16,832 bases of DNA from Clostridia bacterium (lineage in GTDB: Bacteria; Bacillota_A; Clostridia; Christensenellales; Aristaeellaceae), in assembly GCA_009783365.1 (NCBI GenBank), contig WRHG01000020.1:1-16832 (forward strand), written 5' to 3'. Shown piece after piece: positions 7,923 to 14,090 of this stretch. A program made the position numbers and the translations under genes. A model generated the notes under the pieces. The model searched no databases. It saw only the letters and a list, made by a program, of their open reading frames with translations, and was not told the origin of the DNA. Each line of letters opens with the position of its first letter. Within the stretch, counting starts at the first letter, position 1.

Positions 7923-9240
7923 GCCCTATGAGTTGCTTTGCGGAACAGACGATTTTGAGCAAGCGGCAGGCCTGCCCGTTTTGCAGCCTTTTTCGGAAAG
8001 CGTACTTTCCTTCCTGAGCTCGGTTTCGACGGACTTGCTGAAGGATCAGGAAGCCCGCGTATATCCGGATGTTGCGGCCTTTGCTTACTTCTGCCGCAGG
8101 GCAAATCTGGAGCGTCTTCGCCAGGACTACGGGACGGCCCTGTCCGGCCGCCTGGGCCGGGGCCTCACGTTTCACATCGCCCCCAGCAACGTGCCCATCA
8201 ATTTTGCGTATTCCCTGGTTTCATCCCTGCTGGCGGGCAACCCCTGCATTGTAAAAGCCAGCAGCCTGGACTTCCCCCAGACCCGCATCGTATGCCGGGC
8301 CCTGCGGTCCGCGTGTCTGCGGATGACGGATAGATTCCCAACAAAAGAAAGAAGAAGGGAGATATCCCTTCATCCCTACGTGAACGTACTCATCTACCCC
8401 CGCAACCGGCAGGACATCACGGAGCGGTTAAGCGCCCTTTGCGCCATAAGGCTCGTCTGGGGCGGGGACGAAACCATCCGCCGGGTACGTCAGGCGCCCC
8501 TCGCGCCTCAATCCTTTGACGTAACCTTTGCCGACCGGTACTCCCTGCTGGTCATCCGCGCGTCGGCAATTGAAAGGATGGACGAAAAGGCGCTGGCCGC
8601 CCTGGCCCATGGTTTTTACAACGACGCCTTTGTAACCGACCAAAATGCCTGCTCATCACCAAGGCTGGTATATTGGGTGGTGGAAGGACAAGCGGCAAAA
8701 GGCGCGGACGCCCGCAGCCCCCGCGAGCGGTTCTGGGAGGCGATACATGCCTACGCCGCCCCGCGTTATCCCATCCAGCCCGTCGCTGCCGTGGATAAGC
8801 TGACCGCCCTTTACCGAGCCAGGGTGAAGGCTCCGGATCTGCTTCCCATGACAGTTGACGCCGCTTGCCTTTCTTGGGCGGGCGAAGCGGATGCAAAAAC
8901 GATGGTTTCAGATACATCCCCGCATCACGCAGACAACCTGATCACCCGGGTGCAGGTTGAAGCCCTTTCTCCGTTGGTGGAGGAACTCCGCTGCGGGGGC
9001 GGCTTCTTTGTAGAATATGAGAACCGGGACCTGGAAGCTTTGGCCCCCATCGTGCGCCGCAATTACCAAACCCTTTCCTATGCAGGATTTGATCCACAGG
9101 AACTGCGGGATTGGGTGACCGGACACGGCCTGTCCGGCATCGACCGCATTGTGCCTGTGGGCCATGCGATGGATTTTTCCCTCGTCTGGGACGGAACAGA
9201 CTTAATCCGCACCCTATCCCGGGCCATTGAAACACGCTGA
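7909..9240 (+). CDS. LuxC-type acyl-CoA/acyl-protein reductase
   Basis: This 443-residue protein matches the LuxC acyl reductase family (aldehyde-dehydrogenase-like fold). Conserved segments are GRGLTFHIAPSNVPINFAYS (83-102), the nearby LLAGNPCIVKASS, VTDQNACSSPRLV (242-254) with the likely catalytic Cys248, and the C-terminal GIDRIVPVGHAMDFSLVWDG (410-429). LuxC accepts an acyl group on its active-site Cys and reduces it with NADPH to the aldehyde. In this operon the donor is probably the adjacent LuxE homologue or the ACP. The start follows an AAGGGGG stretch and lies inside the end of luxE. What uses the aldehyde is unknown: candidates are the SDR in the same operon (giving an alcohol) or a condensation with a sugar or amine. 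LuxD, LuxA and LuxB are absent from the window. Confidence 0.9.
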   Translation: MNQPKPYELLCGTDDFEQAAGLPVLQPFSESVLSFLSSVSTDLLKDQEARVYPDVAAFAYFCRRANLERLRQDYGTALSGRLGRGLTFHIAPSNVPINFAYSLVSSLLAGNPCIVKASSLDFPQTRIVCRALRSACLRMTDRFPTKERRREISLHPYVNVLIYPRNRQDITERLSALCAIRLVWGGDETIRRVRQAPLAPQSFDVTFADRYSLLVIRASAIERMDEKALAALAHGFYNDAFVTDQNACSSPRLVYWVVEGQAAKGADARSPRERFWEAIHAYAAPRYPIQPVAAVDKLTALYRARVKAPDLLPMTVDAACLSWAGEADAKTMVSDTSPHHADNLITRVQVEALSPLVEELRCGGGFFVEYENRDLEALAPIVRRNYQTLSYAGFDPQELRDWVTGHGLSGIDRIVPVGHAMDFSLVWDGTDLIRTLSRAIETR

Positions 9241-9260
9241 TCCAGCGAGAGGTGACACCC

Positions 9261-10247
9261 ATGAGCAAGACGCTTCTTTCCTTTGTGATTCCCTGCTACC
9301 GCTCCGCAGACAGCATCGGGGATGTGGTGGCGGAGTTGGAGGCGACCGTGGCATCCCGAGAAACTGAATTTGACCATGAAATCATTCTGGTAAATGACGG
9401 CAGCCCGGACGATACCGCCGCCGCCATCAAACTCCTTTACGATGCAAACCCACGCCTGGTATTCGTCAACCTGTCCCGCAACTTTGGCCAGCACAGCGCC
9501 TTAATGGCCGGCTTCAGTCAAGTACGGGGCGAGATCGTGATTTGCCTGGACGATGACGGTCAGACCCCTGCCGACGAATGTTTCAAACTCATCGACAAGG
9601 TGCGGGAAGGGTATGATATCGTCTTCGCCGAATATGCCAAACGAAAGCAGAGCCTGTTCCGTAATCTGGGCAGCCGCTTCAACGCAGCCTGCAACCATTT
9701 CTTTTTCGGCCAGCCTAAGCGCCTCATTACCAATAGTTACTATGCCTGCCAGCGCTTTGTGGTGGACAACGTGCTGCAATACCCAAACCCCTTTCCGTAC
9801 ATCACAGGACTGCTCTTTCAAAGCGTCAGCAGGTATGCCAACGTGCCCGTCATGCACAGGCCCCGCCGGGTGGGTGAGAGCGGATACAACCTGCGCAAAC
9901 TTGTGTCTCTTTGGGCAAACGGAGTTACGGCTTTTTCCATCAAGCCCCTGCGCCTGGCCAATTACATCGGTTGGTTTACCGCCGTTTTCGGGTTCCTCTT
10001 TGCGCTGATCACCATCATCCGCAAAATGGCGGACCCAGACATGCAGGCGGGCTGGGCCAGCACCCTGGCTGTGATGCTCATCCTGGGCGGCGTCATCATC
10101 GCCCTCATCGGTATCGTCGGCGAATACGTGGGGCGTATTTACCTAAGCATCAACCGGAGCCCTCAGTATGTGGTGCGCCATATCATGGATCGAAGAAAAA
10201 GCATGGAGGAAAGCCGTGAAAGTGACTCACGCAACCTGGGAACTTGA
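9261..10247 (+). CDS. GT2 family polyprenyl-phosphate glycosyltransferase (GtrB/DPM1-like)
   Basis: This 328-residue protein has an N-terminal GT2 domain and two C-terminal membrane segments (about 235-255 and 270-290). Motifs are FVIPCYR (8-14), VNDGSPDDT (44-52), the metal-binding LDDDGQTP (96-103) and RVGESGYNLRKL (203-214), which is the RxGxSKY-type motif of GtrB, ArnC and bacterial DPM1 relatives. These membrane-bound enzymes move a sugar from a nucleotide to undecaprenyl phosphate on the inner face of the membrane. I chose the ATG at 9261, with GAGAGG 8 bases upstream, over a GTG at 9252 in the same frame. It starts 20 bases after the LuxC gene and its end overlaps the GNAT gene by 32 bases. 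With the SMR pair and DUF6056 proteins it makes a plausible three-step glycosylation module. The sugar is not known. Confidence 0.88.
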   Translation: MSKTLLSFVIPCYRSADSIGDVVAELEATVASRETEFDHEIILVNDGSPDDTAAAIKLLYDANPRLVFVNLSRNFGQHSALMAGFSQVRGEIVICLDDDGQTPADECFKLIDKVREGYDIVFAEYAKRKQSLFRNLGSRFNAACNHFFFGQPKRLITNSYYACQRFVVDNVLQYPNPFPYITGLLFQSVSRYANVPVMHRPRRVGESGYNLRKLVSLWANGVTAFSIKPLRLANYIGWFTAVFGFLFALITIIRKMADPDMQAGWASTLAVMLILGGVIIALIGIVGEYVGRIYLSINRSPQYVVRHIMDRRKSMEESRESDSRNLGT

Positions 10248-10962
10248 GAATCTGGGCGTTCAAACGTATGAATTCTTACTGGACGCGCAGGATTCCCTTG
10301 ATCGCTTTGCGGAGAAAGAGCGGGAATGCCTCGACGCCGGCGCGGAGTACCTGGTGGTGAAAACGCCTGTAAATTGCGCCCGTTGGCTCTTTGGCCTGCC
10401 CGCTCTTCAGTATACGTTTGTGGAGACCGTATTCCATGTGGCCATCAAGCGGGCGGAATACAGGATACCCGCCGCCATCGCCCGGTTTGACCGTGGGCTT
10501 TCCGTAGCGGAGCGCGGGAATCCTGAGGATATCGCCAGGGTTACGGGTATCATCCGGGATGGGATCTTCCTCTCTGACAGGGTGTCAATCGACCCCCATT
10601 TCACCTTGGCGCAATCCGGTTACCGGTATGCCAACTGGACTCGCGGTATGCTGGAAGCCGGCGGCAAGCTGTACGAGATGCTGCGGGAGAAAAGGCCCGT
10701 CGGATTTTTCGTGGTCTGCCGGAAGGACGAAAACACCGTGGATCCTGTGCTGATGGGCCTGTACGACGAGCAAAACGATCGTGGCATGGGCGCGCTCCTG
10801 CATAAAAAAGCCATGGATACCTGCTTTACCTGGGACTGTAAACAGCTGCAAAGCACCATCGTCAGCAACAACGCAAAGGTACTGCGGGTATATGTTAATG
10901 CCGGTGCTGCCATCGTAGATACGCTGTACACCTACGTAAAACACCGGGGGGCGTGCCCATGA
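10216..10962 (+). CDS. GNAT family N-acyltransferase (WecD-like)
   Basis: This 248-residue protein shows a C-terminal GNAT fold. Motif A is GLYDEQNDRGMGALLHKKAM (181-200) with the acetyl-CoA loop DRGMGALL, followed by the beta-strand STIVSNNAKVLRVYVNAGA with the conserved Asn. The middle part (LSDRVSIDPHF, YANWTRGM) recalls WecD, which acetylates dTDP-amino-fucose, and related sugar N-acyltransferases. The N-terminal 90 residues do not match anything I recognise. The start is GTG at 10216, with ATGGAGGAAAG just before it; a longer frame from 10168 would lie further inside the GT2 gene without a site. The 3' end overlaps the next gene by four bases (ATGA). Its likely job is to N-acylate an amino sugar carried by this pathway, using acetyl-CoA or perhaps the ACP-bound acyl group. 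Confidence 0.75.
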   Translation: MKVTHATWELENLGVQTYEFLLDAQDSLDRFAEKERECLDAGAEYLVVKTPVNCARWLFGLPALQYTFVETVFHVAIKRAEYRIPAAIARFDRGLSVAERGNPEDIARVTGIIRDGIFLSDRVSIDPHFTLAQSGYRYANWTRGMLEAGGKLYEMLREKRPVGFFVVCRKDENTVDPVLMGLYDEQNDRGMGALLHKKAMDTCFTWDCKQLQSTIVSNNAKVLRVYVNAGAAIVDTLYTYVKHRGACP

Positions 10963-11366
10963 AAAGGCAGGCGCAGCGAACCCTGGCCGGCGGTGTAACC
11001 GAGGGCTCCGGCTCCTCCATAGGCGGCAGAAATTTCCTTTTCCTCCACGGCACGCTGCTCCTCTACAGCGCGGTGAGCATCCTGGCCAAGTACGCGGCCA
11101 TCGCCCTGGACGCTCATCGACAGGCTCAAGCGCTACTGTTTTTAGGGCTGGAATTTTCAGCGTTGCTGCTCTACGCCTTTCTATGGCAGCGAATACTCCG
11201 GCGGATGCCGCTCAGCTTCGCGTACAGCAACAAGGCCGTGTGTACCCTGTGGATCTGCCTATTCGGGCTCCTGTTTTTTGGAGAGCCGCCGACATGGGGA
11301 AAGGCGTTGGGCCTCCTGGCGGTACTGGCCGGAATATGGCTCGTGGCAACGGACCATGACAGCTAG
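10959..11366 (+). CDS. SMR/EamA-like four-helix membrane protein, first of a pair (ArnE/F-like)
   Basis: This 135-residue protein has four predicted membrane helices (about 26-48, 57-78, 84-108 and 112-131) after a polar N-terminal tail of about 25 residues. The size, the SFAYSNKAV stretch in helix 3 and the FFGEPPTWGKALGLLAVLAG end resemble SMR transporters and the ArnE/ArnF flippase subunits that move undecaprenyl phosphate-aminoarabinose. The start is ATG at 10959, which overlaps the preceding TGA by four bases; a GTG at 10953 in the same frame is less likely. It overlaps the second SMR-like gene by 11 bases, as expected for two subunits of one complex. Drug efflux is the main alternative, but the setting next to a polyprenyl sugar transferase favours lipid-sugar flipping. 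Confidence 0.72.
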   Translation: MKRQAQRTLAGGVTEGSGSSIGGRNFLFLHGTLLLYSAVSILAKYAAIALDAHRQAQALLFLGLEFSALLLYAFLWQRILRRMPLSFAYSNKAVCTLWICLFGLLFFGEPPTWGKALGLLAVLAGIWLVATDHDS

Positions 11367-11700
11367 CGTACTTATTTACCTGGCGACGCCTCTGCTGGCG
11401 GCGTTTTCGCAGGTGGTTCTTAAAAAAGCGGCGGACAACCCCCGGTTCACGGGCCTGGGGATGTACCTGAACCTGCCCGTAATATTAGCGTATACCCTGT
11501 TCTTCGGCTGCATGCTCCTCAACGTATGGGCTCTGCGCACCCTTGATCTTACCATCGCCGGGGTGCTGGAGTCCTCCGGCTATATCTATACCGTGTTTCT
11601 GGCCCGTTTTTTCCTGGGTGAAAGGATCACCCTCCGCAAACTGCTGGGCAACGCACTGATCATCCTGGGCATCGCGCTGACCCTGACCCTTCCTTTTTAG
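11356..11700 (+). CDS. SMR/EamA-like four-helix membrane protein, second of a pair (ArnE/F-like)
   Basis: This 114-residue protein has four predicted membrane helices (about 4-24, 37-60, 65-88 and 95-112). Features typical of the EamA/SMR group are FSQVVLKKA at the end of helix 1, a helix-3 region around VLESSGYIYTVFLARFFLGE, and a closing RKLLGNALIILGIAL. It is shorter and more classic than its partner. I chose the ATG at 11356, inside the end of the first SMR gene, because it gives the usual family length; an upstream ATG at 11278 would add 26 charged residues with no family match. Paired small SMR genes often encode heterodimers, and ArnE/ArnF act that way as a flippase. It is the last gene of the operon. 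Confidence 0.75.
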   Translation: MTASVLIYLATPLLAAFSQVVLKKAADNPRFTGLGMYLNLPVILAYTLFFGCMLLNVWALRTLDLTIAGVLESSGYIYTVFLARFFLGERITLRKLLGNALIILGIALTLTLPF

Positions 11701-11712
11701 CGGCATTCACCC

Positions 11713-11740
11713 TTGCGAACCCCCCCTGCCGGAATTTTAT
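11713..11740 (+). promoter_or_regulatory. Candidate promoter for trpS
   Basis: TTGCGA at 11713-11718 and TTTTAT at 11735-11740 are separated by 16 bases and resemble a sigma-A -35/-10 pair, though the -10 is weak (4 of 6 bases). It lies in the 127-base gap between the SMR pair and trpS and would leave a leader of about 80 bases. A stem of five pairs (CGGCA at 11701-11705 with TGCCG at 11727-11731), followed by AATTTTAT, overlaps the same place and could be a weak terminator of the upstream operon instead. Confidence 0.3.
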
Positions 11741-11795
11741 CCGTTCCGTATCGAAAAACACTCCGCGCGCCCGCAGGGAGGCCCCACATAGCAAA

Positions 11796-11810
11796 GCCGT
11801 GCGACACGGT
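11796..11810 (+). other. Small hairpin in the trpS leader
   Basis: CCGTG at 11797-11801 and CACGG at 11805-11809 form a perfect five-pair stem with a three-base loop, extended by a possible G-U pair. It ends 7 bases before the AAGGAGG ribosome binding site of trpS (11817-11823). It could affect translation, but a stem this short may also be chance. Confidence 0.3.
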
Positions 11811-11827
11811 ATCATGAAGGAGGACAT

Positions 11828-12844
11828 ATGGAATCCAGTCAAAAGCCCGATCCCGCCAAGAAAATCATCTTCTCCGGCATCCAGCCCTCAGGCGCCCTGA
11901 CCTTGGGGAACTACATCGGCGCGTTACGCAACTTCAAGCTGCTGGAGGACGACTATCGCTGCGTCTACTGCGTGGTGGACATGCATGCCATCACCGTGCG
12001 GCAGGACGCGGCGGGCCTGCGCCGGCGCTGCCTTGAATTGGCCGCCATTTACCTGGCTGTGGGCCTGGATCCGGATAAAAACCTGATCTACTGCCAAAGC
12101 CATGTGAGCGCACACGCGGAATTGGCATGGATCCTCAACTGCCACGCCTATATGGGCGAGCTGTCCCGCATGACCCAGTTTAAGGACAAGAGCGCAAAAC
12201 ATTCCGACAACATAAACACGGGGCTGTTTACTTACCCGGTGCTGATGGCCGCGGACATCCTGCTCTACCAGGCGGATCTGGTGCCCGTGGGCGCGGACCA
12301 GAAGCAGCATGTGGAGCTGACCCGAGACATTGCGCAGCGTTTTAACGGCCTGTACGGCAACGTATTCACCATTCCAGAGGTCTTCATCGGCCAGGTGGGC
12401 GGCCGGGTGATGAGCCTTCAGGAGCCCACCCGCAAAATGAGCAAGTCTGACCCGGAAGATACCTTCGTGTCCCTCTTGGACCCGCCGGAGGTGATCCGGC
12501 GTAAGATCAAACGGGCTGTCACGGATAGCGGCGCGGACATCCTCTTCGACCCGGAGGCGAAGCCCGGCGTCAGCAACCTGCTGTCCATCATTGCCGCCCT
12601 GAACGGAGAAACACCCCGGCAGACGGCGGACAGCCTTGCCGGCCAAGGCTACGGGGCGCTTAAGGAGCGGGCGGCGGACGCCGTCATCAGCGTGCTGGAA
12701 CCCCTGCAGGGGGAACACAGGCGGCTGATGGCGGACAAGGCCTATCTGCAGAGCGTGTTGAACCGCAACGCGGAAAAGGCCTCATCCCTTGCCGGCCGCA
12801 CGCTGGATAAGGTGAAGCGCAAGGTGGGGCTGGCCGCCCGCTGA
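11828..12844 (+). CDS. trpS: Tryptophan--tRNA ligase
   Basis: This 338-residue protein is a full-length class I tryptophanyl-tRNA synthetase, which charges tRNA-Trp in the cytoplasm. The HIGH-equivalent site is TLGNYIGAL (25-33) after FSGIQPSGAL, the KMSKS loop is at 203-207 (RKMSKSDPEDTF), and other family segments are VDMHAIT, LMAADILLYQADLVPVGADQ and QKQHVELTRDIAQRF. A strong AAGGAGG site precedes the ATG by 4 bases. The gene points the same way as the large operon but is separated from it by 127 bases and probably has its own promoter. No T-box was found in the leader, although many Bacillota tRNA synthetase genes have one; the leader is also too short for a standard T-box. It converges with the minus-strand CDF gene after 54 bases. 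Confidence 0.97.
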   Translation: MESSQKPDPAKKIIFSGIQPSGALTLGNYIGALRNFKLLEDDYRCVYCVVDMHAITVRQDAAGLRRRCLELAAIYLAVGLDPDKNLIYCQSHVSAHAELAWILNCHAYMGELSRMTQFKDKSAKHSDNINTGLFTYPVLMAADILLYQADLVPVGADQKQHVELTRDIAQRFNGLYGNVFTIPEVFIGQVGGRVMSLQEPTRKMSKSDPEDTFVSLLDPPEVIRRKIKRAVTDSGADILFDPEAKPGVSNLLSIIAALNGETPRQTADSLAGQGYGALKERAADAVISVLEPLQGEHRRLMADKAYLQSVLNRNAEKASSLAGRTLDKVKRKVGLAAR

Positions 12845-12898
12845 ACGGGAACGGGATGATCCTTCTGGCTGTTTGGCAAACATGACTGCCTTTCCCCA

Positions 12899-14062
12899 TC
12901 AGGAAAAATTCATATCAAATTGCACGACGACCCTATACCGTTCATCCAGAGATTTTACATAGTCCGCCAGGGACCGGACCAACGCGTCCCTGTCCACTGA
13001 TTCGCTGGGCAGCACGCAGTCAAAAATCAGGTTGATCTGCGCCTGCCCTGGTACCAGCCTGAAATCATGAAGGGTCAGCCGGGAATCCATTTGCCGCAGG
13101 AAGGCTTCAATTTGAGCTTTCAGTGTGCTGATGCCCTCATTCTCCGTATCGATGGGGTCCATATGGATACAAAGCAGGGAACCCACTTCTTTACCGATTT
13201 CACGTTCAGCCCTGTCGATCATTTCATGTATTGCCACGATATCCGCCTTGGCGCTAACCTCCGCGTGCACGGAGGCTATGGAACGCCCCGGGCCATAGTC
13301 GTGCAATACCAGGTCATGCATACCCAGCACGCCGTCATACGTAAGCAGTTTTTCTTTGATGGCATTTGCCTTTTGAGGGTCAGGCCTCTCGCCCAAAAGC
13401 AGGCCGATGGTGTCCTTGCATACGTCAAATCCGGTTTTCAGCACCACCAGCGCTACCAAAACGCTCATCACGCCGTCCGCCTGCCAGCCGAAGGTGTATT
13501 GCAAGCCGATGCTGATCAGGACGCCAAGCGTAGCCAGCACATCGCCGATGCTATCCTTGGAGGCGGCCAGCAAGGCGGCGTTATTGACGGTTCGGCCCAG
13601 CTTACGATAAAAGAAGAACAGCCACAGCTTCACCAGCGCCGCCATAAGCAGCAGAATCATCACCGGCATGGACAATAGCAGTTTCTCTGATGCAAAAATA
13701 GCGCCGACCCCATCCCTCAAGAGGGAAAGCCCCATAACCACGATAAAAGAGCCAACGCCCAGAGCGCCGATGTACTCCAGCCGTCCATGGCCGAACGGGT
13801 GCTCCTGATCCACAGGTTTTTGGGCCATACGCACCGTAACCAACGATACAATGCTGCCAAAAGCGTCGGACAGGTTGTTAACAGCGTCCGCGATGATGGC
13901 CAGCGATCCGGTAAACAGACCCAGCAGAAACTTGCTCAGCGTCAGCAAAAGGTTCAGGCAGATGCCGACACCCGTACCCAAGGTCCCGTACGCCATGCGG
14001 ACCTGCTGGTTTTCCAGCTGCGCCGCGTTATTGATAAAGCGCCTGACGAGCCATGCCGTCAC
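12899..14062 (-). CDS. Cation diffusion facilitator (CDF) family transporter
   Basis: This 387-residue protein is a CDF metal exporter. It has about six membrane segments between residues 27 and 220 and a soluble C-terminal domain from about 225. The metal site in helix 2 is ADAVNNLSD (D59, N62/N63, D66) and the loop motif is DQEHPFGHGRLEYI (85-98). Helix 5 carries SKDSIGDVLA with D170 and D174. The NNLSD form, with Asn in place of the His of Zn-type CDFs, is common in the Mn/Fe-type branch, so divalent export of Mn or Fe is more likely than Zn, though this is not certain. The start is a GTG at 14062 with AAAGGAGG 10 bases upstream; two nearby ATGs are out of frame. It lies 28 bases after pheT and is probably in the same transcript. 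Confidence 0.9.
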   Translation of the reverse strand: MTAWLVRRFINNAAQLENQQVRMAYGTLGTGVGICLNLLLTLSKFLLGLFTGSLAIIADAVNNLSDAFGSIVSLVTVRMAQKPVDQEHPFGHGRLEYIGALGVGSFIVVMGLSLLRDGVGAIFASEKLLLSMPVMILLLMAALVKLWLFFFYRKLGRTVNNAALLAASKDSIGDVLATLGVLISIGLQYTFGWQADGVMSVLVALVVLKTGFDVCKDTIGLLLGERPDPQKANAIKEKLLTYDGVLGMHDLVLHDYGPGRSIASVHAEVSAKADIVAIHEMIDRAEREIGKEVGSLLCIHMDPIDTENEGISTLKAQIEAFLRQMDSRLTLHDFRLVPGQAQINLIFDCVLPSESVDRDALVRSLADYVKSLDERYRVVVQFDMNFS

Positions 14063-14090
14063 CGGGAACCATCCTCCTTTATCGCTGCCG

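Noticed and set aside
4443..9240. A complete bioluminescence operon
   Set aside because: LuxC and LuxE homologues are present, but no luciferase subunit (LuxA/LuxB) or LuxD was found.
11701..11827. T-box leader for trpS
   Set aside because: The gap is only 127 bases, and no T-box consensus or antiterminator-like fold with a specifier loop was found.
12870..12890. Inverted repeat TGTTTGGCAAACA between trpS and the CDF gene as a bidirectional terminator
   Set aside because: The stem has five mostly A-T pairs and there is no T-run right after it; convergent genes make a terminator likely here, but the sequence does not show a good one.
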